This document shows, one piece after another, positions 7,141 to 14,868 of a stretch of DNA of 64,000 nucleotides (its first letter is position 1; every line of letters starts with the position of its first letter). The notes under the pieces are model-generated. The model did not search any database, was not told the origin of the DNA, and worked only from the letters and a program-made list of their open reading frames with translations. The position numbers and the translations under genes were made by a program. Source of the stretch: Paenibacillus sp. KS-LC4 (lineage in GTDB: Bacteria > Bacillota > Bacilli > Paenibacillales > Paenibacillaceae); assembly GCF_036894955.1 (NCBI RefSeq), contig NZ_CP145905.1, positions 2,374,501 to 2,438,500 of the forward strand, given 5' to 3'.

Positions 7141-8766
7141 ATGAATATATGGATTCGCAAACAATGGACTTTGCTGCTCGGCGTGTTATTTGTCCTATCA
7201 GCGTTCGTTACTTTGTTCAAATATACGGTAGAGCAGGGCTGGGTAACGAATGCGATGAAAATCGGGCTGGGATTGCTGAGCGGCGCAGGCTTTGCCGCAG
7301 CAGGATTTTCGTTGATTAAGCGGGAAAAGTGGCCGCTCGTCGGCGAGCTATCAATCGGACTAGGCGCCTGCCTGCTGTATATGACGGCTGCCTTTGCAGG
7401 TGTCTATTATGAAATGTGGGACTCCATGACGGTATTGCTCGGCATGACAGCTGTTACTGCGGCGCTTACGGTTTATGCTTACCGCTTTGAATCGCGCCTG
7501 CTCACTAACATTGCTCTTACGGGCGGGTTGCTGTCGCCTTTGCTCATGCGTCCAGAGACGGATCAAGTATTTACGTTATTCCTGTATATGCTGGTGCTTA
7601 ATTCCGCATTTTTCTGGCTCAGCACGGTGAAGAGCTGGAACGAGCTCAGACTGATCTCCTTTATCGGAAGCTGGATTATGTATATCGTTTATTTCTTCAC
7701 CTTTGATCCGATCGTAGAAGGGGTATGGAATTTGCCGCTGCGCTACGCGCTTGCCGCATTTCTGTTTTACCAAATCGGCTTCCTGCTTGCTTCGCGGGCT
7801 AATAAACAGAGCTTTGACGGGATGAATATGTTTGCGGGACTGTCCAATGGCGTTATTTTTGGCTTCTGGTCGCTGCTGCTCATTCATGGTGAAGTGCATT
7901 ATGCTTATCCGCTGGCGTTTATCGGCTTTGTGTTGCTGCTTGCCGGCTCGTTTATTCACTATCATATGAAGCACATGGAGACAGCCTCGGCTACGTATGG
8001 TTCTGCTGGTGTACTGCTGATGCTGCTCGCGCTTAATCAGGTAGGAAGCGGTCTGGCTGTTAAACCAATCGTTAATGTATTTCTATGGTCGACAGTGGCT
8101 GCACTGCTTGTTATAGCAGGCAAAAGGTTCCGTTGGCAGGCTATGAATTTGGCATCGCTCATTATATGGTTTACGACGGTATGCTATTGGTACGTCATCA
8201 CATGGTTTACACCGCGCGGCGAATGGTTCGGCGTCTTCATTCCGTTTCTGAACTGGGGCGCAATGGCATGGCTGGCGCTTGCGGCATTGGGCTTCTATTA
8301 TTCGGCACGGCAGACATTTGCGTCACTTGGAGATGCAGGCAACCGCGTAATGGGGAACATGTACGCGCTTTGCTCGCATTTAATAATCGGCGGCTTGCTG
8401 ACCGTTCAAATGATTCGGTTGTTTCAGGAGCATCTTTATGATCTTCCAGGCATCTATATGCAGCTTAGCCTCTCGGCTTCATGGGGCGTATACGCGCTTC
8501 TGCTCGTATTGTGGGGGGTCAACCGCGGCCAATCGGTGTTCCGCTGGTTTGGCTTCTCGGTTCTGGGGCTGACGGCCATTAAAGCGATTTTCTTCGACCT
8601 GAATGGCCAGGAAAGCTTATACAAGGTGCTCGTTCTGCTGTTGCTTGGAGGAATCTCCTTCCTCATTGCTTGGATCAATGGCAAATGGAATAAAGTAAGA
8701 GAGCTTGGCGACCAATCTTGGGAGCAGCAAAGTGCAGAGTCCGAAATCAAGAAAGATAACGGGTGA
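7141..8766 (+). CDS. Large polytopic membrane protein, DUF2339-like
   Basis: This 541-residue protein consists almost wholly of hydrophobic helices (about 15). Conserved-looking stretches are IGLGLLSGAGFAAAG near residue 40 and NIALTGGLLSPLLM near 125. The short loops and GGLLSP-type motif fit the DUF2339 family of integral membrane proteins of unknown function, an assignment made from memory. A good site, GGAGGT, sits 9 bases before ATG. It follows a two-component system after a terminator, so it is a separate transcript that may be controlled by that pair. Confidence 0.75.
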   Translation: MNIWIRKQWTLLLGVLFVLSAFVTLFKYTVEQGWVTNAMKIGLGLLSGAGFAAAGFSLIKREKWPLVGELSIGLGACLLYMTAAFAGVYYEMWDSMTVLLGMTAVTAALTVYAYRFESRLLTNIALTGGLLSPLLMRPETDQVFTLFLYMLVLNSAFFWLSTVKSWNELRLISFIGSWIMYIVYFFTFDPIVEGVWNLPLRYALAAFLFYQIGFLLASRANKQSFDGMNMFAGLSNGVIFGFWSLLLIHGEVHYAYPLAFIGFVLLLAGSFIHYHMKHMETASATYGSAGVLLMLLALNQVGSGLAVKPIVNVFLWSTVAALLVIAGKRFRWQAMNLASLIIWFTTVCYWYVITWFTPRGEWFGVFIPFLNWGAMAWLALAALGFYYSARQTFASLGDAGNRVMGNMYALCSHLIIGGLLTVQMIRLFQEHLYDLPGIYMQLSLSASWGVYALLLVLWGVNRGQSVFRWFGFSVLGLTAIKAIFFDLNGQESLYKVLVLLLLGGISFLIAWINGKWNKVRELGDQSWEQQSAESEIKKDNG

Positions 8767-8850
8767 CTGTCGGCTCATGAAAAATGAACAATTGGGGAAT
8801 GAATAAAGCGGTTCGAAAGCCTTATTTTGATCAAAATCCAGTGGAAAAGC

Positions 8851-8877
8851 TTGACTAAATGAGGGGTAATATATTAT
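8851..8877 (+). promoter_or_regulatory. Candidate promoter of the nitroreductase gene
   Basis: A -35 TTGACT (8851-8856) and -10 TATTAT (8872-8877) are separated by 15 bases, slightly short. The start point would lie in the palindrome just downstream, so a bound repressor would block initiation. Confidence 0.5.
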
Positions 8878-8879
8878 CG

Positions 8880-8908
8880 TTACTTACGTAAAGTAATTAA
8901 TGTTACTT
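8880..8908. promoter_or_regulatory. Palindromic operator (TTACTT half-sites)
   Basis: TTACTT (8880-8885), AAGTAA (8891-8896) and TTACTT (8903-8908) form two overlapping perfect inverted repeats across the presumed start point. Similar TTACTT/AAGTAA boxes are used by HxlR-type (YodB-like) redox-sensing repressors of nitroreductase genes. The regulator itself is not in the window. Confidence 0.65.
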
Positions 8909-8963
8909 TGATGTGCATCTAATCAAGCATGAAGCTAAACCATTTAACGGGAGGTATTTGATT

Positions 8964-9563
8964 ATGTCACAAAGCTTTTTGGAATCTGTACAAGCAAGAC
9001 GTACTTACTACGGAATTAGCAAAGAAGCCGTCGTTTCTGATGAGAAAATCGTAGAATTGGTAAACGAGGCCGTTAAACATTCCCCTTCATCCTTCAACTC
9101 TCAAAGTGCTAGAGCAGTCGTTCTGCTCGGCGAAAATCATGATAAATTGTGGAGCATTGTGCTGGAAGCTCTTCGCGCAATCGTTCCTGCTGATCAATTC
9201 GCTTCGACAGAAGGCAGAATTGCTTCTTTCAATAATGGCTACGGCACGATTCTGTTCTTCGAGGATCACAATGTAGTTGCAGGCCTGCAGCAGCAATTCC
9301 CTTCGTATGCGGACAATTTCCCGCTCTGGTCGCACCAATCCTCGGGCATGCTGCAATTTGTAGTATGGAATCTGCTTGAAGAAGTAGGCTTCGGCGCTTC
9401 CCTACAGCATTACAATCCGCTGATCGACGAAAAGGTAAAAGCGACATTCGGCCTGCCTGAATCATGGGGCCTTATTGCGCAAATGCCTTTCGGCAAGCCG
9501 ACAGCAGAGCCAGGCGAGAAAACATTCCAGCCGCTTGAAGATCGCGTTAAAGTATTCAAATAA
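8964..9563 (+). CDS. Nitroreductase-family FMN oxidoreductase
   Basis: This 199-residue flavoprotein is likely to reduce nitro or quinone compounds with NAD(P)H in the cytoplasm. The N-terminal RRTYYGI with HSPSSFNSQSARAVV is the FMN phosphate and ribityl site, and LLEEVGFGASLQHYNP the second flavin segment. The short length and FGLPESWGLIAQMPFGKP place it in the Frm2/Hbn1-like branch. ATG 8964 follows GGGAGG by 8 bases; an upstream in-frame start would lie near the operator. It is monocistronic, with its own promoter, operator and terminator. Confidence 0.88.
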   Translation: MSQSFLESVQARRTYYGISKEAVVSDEKIVELVNEAVKHSPSSFNSQSARAVVLLGENHDKLWSIVLEALRAIVPADQFASTEGRIASFNNGYGTILFFEDHNVVAGLQQQFPSYADNFPLWSHQSSGMLQFVVWNLLEEVGFGASLQHYNPLIDEKVKATFGLPESWGLIAQMPFGKPTAEPGEKTFQPLEDRVKVFK

Positions 9564-9614
9564 GTATAAATCGCACGAATAAGCTTGAAAACGAATAAGC
9601 TCTAAAATAGAAAC

Positions 9615-9650
9615 GAACAGCCTTCGAAGCAAACTTTGGAGGCTGTTTTT
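9615..9650 (+). terminator. Terminator of the nitroreductase gene
   Basis: AACAGCCTTC pairs with TTGGAGGCTGTT around the loop near 9630, followed by TTTTT (9646-9650). Confidence 0.85.
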
Positions 9651-10002
9651 GTGCAAATATAAGAATGTATATGTTTTTCACTTATAAATAGGTTTATATT
9701 TCTAAGGCAAGCTCTTCACGCGTTCCAGAAGGACGACGAAGTCGTTTTTGCTTGGTGATGCGCTAATCCCCCGATAGAGTAAACATGCGTATTTTACGAT
9801 TTGCTGGCGAATAGGGGTAAAAACATGTACAATAAAAACCGATACATCATTATAGAGCTTTCTAAATATAAGCATTTGTAAGTTTTCCCTTATAGATAAG
9901 CTTATCTTTTATCGCGAAACGGTTACTTTGCCGCCAATGGACGGCTTCGGCCGTTTACGCTTAGACCAGCAGAGCCAAGCGATTTGGTTCAAGGAGGAAA
10001 TT
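9651..10002. other. Gene-free stretch before the transglycosylase
   Basis: About 350 bases without a gene. It holds one copy of a dispersed element (9725-9755), a perfect 14-base palindrome AGATAAGCTTATCT (9894-9907) and the strong ribosome site AAGGAGG (9991). No promoter is clear; TACAAT at 9828 lacks a well-placed -35. Confidence 0.6.
9725..9755 (+). repeat. Dispersed intergenic repeat, copy 1
   Basis: CCAGAAGGACGACGAAGTCG followed by TTTTTGCTTGG. The same text with one substitution and one extra T is at 23847-23878. The core ACGAC-GAA-GTCGT-TTTT is a small hairpin with a T run, so it may also terminate transcription. Confidence 0.75.
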
Positions 10003-10677
10003 ATGAGTATCGATCCGCGCATTATGAAGCAAATGATCAAGACGCAGCTTGCTCCTAATCTTGACTTTAAGACAGCAGCAAATCCGCTAGGCACGAATAA
10101 GGATAAAAGTGTAACCTCGTTGTTCGACATGCTGCTGTCCCAATATATGCATGAAGCTTCGAACGGCTCAAGTGAAGACGCGGATGTATCCGCTCAGGCG
10201 TCCGAGGCGCTGGCACAGCTTGCCAGCATGAATAACGCTTATCAGGCGGAGGGCGAGACGTTTGCAGTTGGCTCGACTGACTACGATGCGATGATTGCAC
10301 AGGCAGCCGCTCAATACGGTGTAGATCCCGCCTTGATCCGCGGCGTCATTCGCACAGAGTCCGGCTTCCAGCCAGATGTCGTATCCGGCGCAGGGGCCAA
10401 AGGGCTTATGCAGCTAATGGACGCGACGGCACGCGGCCTTGGTGTAACGGATTCTATGAATCCGCAGCAAAATATTAATGGCGGAACCCGTTATTTATCC
10501 TTTCTACTACGCAAATACAATGGCAATGAGCAAGTAGCTCTAGCCGCATACAATGCCGGCCCAGGTCGTATTGACCGTCTCGGTATTACGACAGACAGCG
10601 AGCTGATGGCGAATTTGGACAAGCTTCCTGAGGAAACGCAGCGGTATATTGTGAAAGTACAAGCAGCACGATACTAA
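10003..10677 (+). CDS. Lytic transglycosylase (SLT domain)
   Basis: This 224-residue enzyme cleaves the glycan strands of peptidoglycan, forming 1,6-anhydromuramic ends. The SLT domain occupies the C-terminal half (about residues 95-215): catalytic glutamate in IRTESGFQPD, then GAKGLMQLM, NINGGTRYL and ALAAYNAGPGRI. The N-terminal about 90 residues are polar, serine/alanine-rich and unlike any domain I know. There is no classical signal peptide, as for several flagellum-associated or non-classically exported transglycosylases. ATG 10003 follows AAGGAGG by 6 bases. Confidence 0.9.
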   Translation: MSIDPRIMKQMIKTQLAPNLDFKTAANPLGTNKDKSVTSLFDMLLSQYMHEASNGSSEDADVSAQASEALAQLASMNNAYQAEGETFAVGSTDYDAMIAQAAAQYGVDPALIRGVIRTESGFQPDVVSGAGAKGLMQLMDATARGLGVTDSMNPQQNINGGTRYLSFLLRKYNGNEQVALAAYNAGPGRIDRLGITTDSELMANLDKLPEETQRYIVKVQAARY

Positions 10678-10768
10678 GGAGCTGCGAGGAAATGAGTACC
10701 CGCATTTGTCAACAAACTAGCGAACCTTTATTTTTTCGCAGACTTAAGGCTGTAAAAGCACTTTTTTT

Positions 10769-10816
10769 AGATCACGAATGGCAACCCGTTTGCCGTCGCT
10801 GATCTTTTTATTTTTT
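10769..10816 (+). terminator. Terminator after the transglycosylase
   Basis: AGATCA (10769) pairs with TGATCT (10800-10805). A 3x3 internal loop and a second stem ATGGCAA/TTTGCCGT lie inside, followed by TTTTATTTTTT. Confidence 0.7.
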
Positions 10817-10841
10817 CTAGTAGGAAAGGAACGTTCGGCAT

Positions 10842-11996
10842 ATGTTATATTTCGATCATTGCGCATCCTCGCCGCCTTATGAGGAGGTAATTGATACGCT
10901 GGCTGAGGTAATGAAGGCGCATTATGCGAATCCTTCATCCATTCATCAGGCCGGTGCAGACGCAGATAAGCTAATTTCGCGCTCACGCTCACTGCTTGGC
11001 GAGCTGTTTGGTGTAAAGGCTGAGGAGTGGCTGTTCACCTCTGGGGGCACGGAGAGCAACAATCTTGCAATTAAAGGAGCGGCAAAGCAGTACCAGAGCC
11101 GCGGCAAGCATCTCATTACGACCCAAATGGAGCATGCCTCTGTCTACGATACGTTCAAGCAGCTGGAGCAGGAAGGCTTCGAGGTCACTTATTTGCCCGT
11201 TGACAAGTCGGGGCAGGTAAAGCTGGAGTCGCTGCGGACGGCGCTTCGCGACGACACGATTCTCGTCAGCATTATGCATGTGAATAATGAGGTAGGGAGT
11301 GTGCAGCCGCTCGCAGCCATTGGCAAGCTGCTGCAAGCGCATCCGCGCACGCTATGGCATGTGGACGCGGTGCAAAGCATCGGCAAGCTGCCGATTGATT
11401 TGCGAGGCTGGGGCATTGATCTGCTCAGCGGCTCTGCGCATAAGCTGCGCGGACCCAAAGGGGTCGGCTATTTATATGTCCGCGAGGGTGTAAGCCTGAC
11501 GCCGCTGCTTTCAGGCGGCTCGCAGGAGCAGGCCATGCGCGCGGGAACGCAAAATGTGCCCGGCATCGTAGCTTCAGCGAAGGCGCTGCGCATGGCGATG
11601 CAATCGGCACCGGAGCGGCGCGTGCGGATGTACCGTCTGCGTCAGCAATTGACGGATTTCATTGAGGCTGCGCCGGAGCTGATTTTAAATGGCGGAGCGC
11701 CGGAGAGCATGGCTCCGCACATTGTCCATTTTTCCTATCCGGGCATGAAGCCGGAGGTCATCGTTCACATGCTGGAGCAGCATGGCATTATCGCTTCTAC
11801 GAAGTCAGCCTGCTCCTCGCGCGACAATAAGCCGAGCCGAGTGCTGCTTGCGATGGGGCTCGGGCAGGAACGGGCAGCCAGCGGCGTGAGAATTAGTCTG
11901 GGCGACGAGCATGCGGAGCAACATATTTCACAGCTGTGCGAAATGCTGCGCCTTACCATTAGCAAGCTTAAGCCGCTTGAAAGGAGCGCAAGGTAA
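10842..11996 (+). CDS. Cysteine desulfurase, NifS/IscS family
   Basis: This 384-residue PLP enzyme takes sulfur from cysteine as a persulfide. The PLP lysine is K201 in SGSAHKLRGPKG, and the persulfide cysteine is C324 in STKSACSSRDNKPS. FTSGGTESNNLAIKG is the PLP phosphate site. It lies directly before thiI with only two bases between them, the same pairing as NifZ-ThiI in Bacillus, so its main job is probably sulfur supply for tRNA 4-thiouridine. The start ATG has AGGAAAGG upstream. Confidence 0.92.
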   Translation: MLYFDHCASSPPYEEVIDTLAEVMKAHYANPSSIHQAGADADKLISRSRSLLGELFGVKAEEWLFTSGGTESNNLAIKGAAKQYQSRGKHLITTQMEHASVYDTFKQLEQEGFEVTYLPVDKSGQVKLESLRTALRDDTILVSIMHVNNEVGSVQPLAAIGKLLQAHPRTLWHVDAVQSIGKLPIDLRGWGIDLLSGSAHKLRGPKGVGYLYVREGVSLTPLLSGGSQEQAMRAGTQNVPGIVASAKALRMAMQSAPERRVRMYRLRQQLTDFIEAAPELILNGGAPESMAPHIVHFSYPGMKPEVIVHMLEQHGIIASTKSACSSRDNKPSRVLLAMGLGQERAASGVRISLGDEHAEQHISQLCEMLRLTISKLKPLERSAR

Positions 11997-11998
11997 AA

Positions 11999-13228
11999 AT
12001 GATGTATGATAAAGTGATTATTCGCTACGGTGATCTGGCTATGAAGGGACGCAACCGCGGGATGTTCGAGAAACGGATGCTCCAGCAGCTTCAGCTGCGA
12101 TTGAAGGATTTTACCGCGCTGACGTATTCGAAAATGTTCGGCCGCCTTTATATTAATTTGAACGGGGAAAATTATGCGCTCATCGCGGAAAAGGTCAAGG
12201 ACATTTTCGGTATTTCCACCTTTAGTCCAGTCGTAAGCGTTCAGCCGGAGCTTGCGGAGATTCGGGCAGCAGCGCTTGCGCTGATGAAGGCTATCCCGCA
12301 GGAGCCAGCGACCTTTAAAGTAAGCGCAAAGCGTGCTTGGAAGAAGTTCCCTCATACGTCACAGGAGATGAACCATTTGGTTGGGGCGCATGTGCTGCGC
12401 GCGCTGGAAAATTTGAAGGTGGACGTCAGAATGCCCGAGGTGGAGCTGAAGGTGGATATTCAGGAGGAAGCGGCCTATATTTTCAACGAGGTCGTAGACG
12501 GTCCGGGCGGCTTCCCCTTCGGGACGAACGGCAAGGCGATGCTGCTGCTGTCTGGCGGCATTGACAGTCCGGTAGCGGGCTGGATGGCGATGCGCAAAGG
12601 GCTGGAGCTTGAAGCGGTTCATTTCCACAGCTATCCGTTTACAAGCGAGAAGGCGAAGGAAAAAGTGATTGAGCTTGCAAAAAGGCTTTCTTATTATAGC
12701 GGCGCCCCGCTCAAGCTGCATCTGGTGCCTTTTACGGAGGTTCAGACGACGCTTGCCCAGTCGGGACAGGACCCGCTTATTATTACGCTGATGCGCCGGG
12801 CGATGCTTCGCATTACGGAGCGTCTTGCGGAGCTTAGTGGCGCCCATGGCATTGTAACAGGCGAAAGCTTGGGTCAGGTAGCAAGCCAGACGCTCATAAG
12901 CATGGACGTCATTGGGCGGGCGACCGAGCTGCCGCTGCTTAAGCCGCTTGTTATGATGGACAAGCAGGAAATTATTAATGAGGCGGAGCGGTTGGGCACG
13001 TTTGCCACCTCGATCTTGCCTTATGAGGATTGCTGTACATTGTTTTTACCGAAATCCCCCAGCATTAATCCGAAATTGCGGTTTGTGGAAAAGGTTGAAG
13101 GTTATTTGAATGAGCAAAAAAATCTGAATCAGCTGCTGGTTCAAGCCGCGGAGCAAACGGAAGTGCTGATGATTACGCCAGAAGACACGGAAGCCGAAGC
13201 AGGTGCCGGGGAAGACCGCTGGTTCTAA
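11999..13228 (+). CDS. thiI: tRNA 4-thiouridine synthase ThiI
   Basis: This 409-residue enzyme adenylates U8 of tRNA and inserts sulfur delivered by the upstream desulfurase. It has an N-terminal ferredoxin-like/THUMP region (about residues 1-165), a PP-loop SGGIDSPVAGW near residue 184, and the family segment YEDCCTLFLPKSP near 340. No C-terminal rhodanese domain is present, as in Bacillus ThiI, where the desulfurase hands sulfur over directly. ATG 11999 and ATG 12002 are adjacent; the ribosome site AAGGAG lies inside the 3' end of the desulfurase gene. Confidence 0.93.
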   Translation: MMYDKVIIRYGDLAMKGRNRGMFEKRMLQQLQLRLKDFTALTYSKMFGRLYINLNGENYALIAEKVKDIFGISTFSPVVSVQPELAEIRAAALALMKAIPQEPATFKVSAKRAWKKFPHTSQEMNHLVGAHVLRALENLKVDVRMPEVELKVDIQEEAAYIFNEVVDGPGGFPFGTNGKAMLLLSGGIDSPVAGWMAMRKGLELEAVHFHSYPFTSEKAKEKVIELAKRLSYYSGAPLKLHLVPFTEVQTTLAQSGQDPLIITLMRRAMLRITERLAELSGAHGIVTGESLGQVASQTLISMDVIGRATELPLLKPLVMMDKQEIINEAERLGTFATSILPYEDCCTLFLPKSPSINPKLRFVEKVEGYLNEQKNLNQLLVQAAEQTEVLMITPEDTEAEAGAGEDRWF

Positions 13229-13270
13229 TAGCAACGAATAGCGGCATGCTGCAAGCCGCTTCTACACATC

Positions 13271-13308
13271 GGCCGTCTCACCATGAAAAGGGTAAGGCGG
13301 TCTTTATT
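13271..13308 (+). terminator. Terminator of the desulfurase-thiI operon
   Basis: GGCCGTCTCACC pairs with GGGTAAGGCGGTCT (with G-U pairs) around ATGAAAA and is followed by TTTATTTG. Confidence 0.75.
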
Positions 13309-13404
13309 TGTTAAGAGGCTGGAGAGCAGGGTTACCCGCTTTAGGCTTTCCGGCATATTCGCCCCAGCTTGGACATACAGGTGGTAGTATAGGGGGCGAG
13401 TATA

Positions 13405-14082
13405 ATGGAAAGCTTTTTCATATTTATGCAGATCATTCTGATTAATCTTCTGCTCAGCGGCGATAATGCTATTGTAATTGCAATGGCGAGCAAAAATTTG
13501 CCGGAGCGTCAGCGCAGGCGGGCGATTTGGTGGGGAACAATGGCTGCTGTCGTCCTGCGCTGTGTACTGACGCTGGCGGCGATTTCCTTGCTACAGACTC
13601 CGTTCTTGCAGGCCATTGGCGCTGTAATGCTGTTTTATATTGCCGTGAAGCTGCTAGCGGATGCGGGCGAGCAAGGTGACGAAGACGGAGCTTCCCATAA
13701 AATTGGCCGAGCGACCTCGCTGCTCGCCGCGGTATGGACAATCGTGACGGCTGATTTTATTATGAGCCTTGATAATGTGCTCGCCATAGCGGCCGTGGCG
13801 AAAGGACAGACGATGCTGTTGATTATAGGAATCGCTTTAAGCATTCCGATGATCATTTGGGGCAGCCATTTGCTGACGAAGCTGCTGCAAAAATTTCCTT
13901 CGCTTATTTATATTGGCGCTGGTCTGCTCGGCTTTGCAGCTGGAGGCATGCTTGTGCATGATCCAGGCATGCACCGTCTGCTATTCAGCAGCTCAGCCAC
14001 CGCTACTCAGGCGATTCCGCTGCTGAGCATCCCCTTCGTCATTATTATCGGCATCCTGATGCGCCGTTCGGCGATGTCTTAA
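13405..14082 (+). CDS. TerC-family membrane protein
   Basis: This 225-residue polytopic protein has about seven helices. The family signatures are LLSGDNAIVIAMA near residue 18 and a repeat version FIMSLDNVLAIAAVA near 118; these acidic pairs are thought to bind metal. Relatives in Bacillus take part in manganese export to secreted metalloproteins, and others are linked to tellurite resistance. No yybP-ykoY manganese riboswitch is evident upstream. The ribosome site GGGGGCGAG precedes ATG. It is monocistronic by appearance. Confidence 0.85.
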   Translation: MESFFIFMQIILINLLLSGDNAIVIAMASKNLPERQRRRAIWWGTMAAVVLRCVLTLAAISLLQTPFLQAIGAVMLFYIAVKLLADAGEQGDEDGASHKIGRATSLLAAVWTIVTADFIMSLDNVLAIAAVAKGQTMLLIIGIALSIPMIIWGSHLLTKLLQKFPSLIYIGAGLLGFAAGGMLVHDPGMHRLLFSSSATATQAIPLLSIPFVIIIGILMRRSAMS

Positions 14083-14327
14083 GCCGATATGATTGCCAGA
14101 GGAGTCGACGGCAGAAGTTCGAAAAGGGACAAAACGACAGTATCGGCGTTTGTTGATTTTGTAAAACTCCCACAGGGAGAGGGCGTTTCGGGCGCTTTGC
14201 TAATTTTTTTTTCATGTTGCCATAGTTGCACTGGTATTTTCACTTCACTTCCTTTAAACTAGTAAAGATAAAAACTGTCGTCTTTCGTCAGGATATGCGT
14301 AAGGCGTTGTAAGGAGCGGAAGCGCGG

Positions 14328-14810
14328 ATGCCTAATAACAAATATTCCGCTGGAATTATTGTGCTGCTGGCTGGTATCGTAATATTGCTTGGCAAACTGG
14401 GTGTGTTCAGCTTTTTGGGATCCAATTTTTGGCCGCTTCTCGTTCTTATTCCGGGAATTCTGCTGCATGTGCTGTATTTCGGCAGGTTGTTTCCGGCAGT
14501 TGTGCTTATTCCGGGAGGCATGCTGATCGTTTATTCGATATTGTTCATGCTTTGTATCATGTTCGGATGGGATACGCTCAAATATGTTTGGCCGCTGTTT
14601 ATAACGGGTGTAGCGGTTGGGCTGTACGAGTACCACTTGTTCGGCGCATCCCGTGAACGCGTTTTTTTTAACGCCTCCGCCATTCTCGCTGTTACATCGG
14701 CTGTACTGCTGATTTTGGCGCTCGTTTGGAGCTGGGGGATATATGCGATTGCTATTATCCTGATTGCGGCCGGAGCATGGATGATGATGGGGAAACGATC
14801 CCGCTGGTAG
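14328..14810 (+). CDS. LiaF/LiaI-like membrane protein
   Basis: This 160-residue protein has about six helices in two halves. The opening GIIVLLAGIVILLGKLGVF followed by FWPLLVLIPGILL matches the LiaI/LiaF-type membrane region (DUF5668-like) often tied to envelope-stress signalling. It lacks the cytoplasmic C-terminal part of LiaF. The start has AAGGAGCGG upstream. It precedes typA by 58 bases and could be co-transcribed. Confidence 0.65.
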   Translation: MPNNKYSAGIIVLLAGIVILLGKLGVFSFLGSNFWPLLVLIPGILLHVLYFGRLFPAVVLIPGGMLIVYSILFMLCIMFGWDTLKYVWPLFITGVAVGLYEYHLFGASRERVFFNASAILAVTSAVLLILALVWSWGIYAIAIILIAAGAWMMMGKRSRW

Positions 14811-14868
14811 ACGGCAAGCAATCGGTTAGGATTATACAAAATTAGACAAATGGAGTGGATTATTAGTT

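Noticed and set aside
13229-13404. Possible yybP-ykoY manganese riboswitch before the TerC-family gene
   Set aside because: The region is too short and the conserved paired loop motifs were not found; only the thiI terminator is visible.
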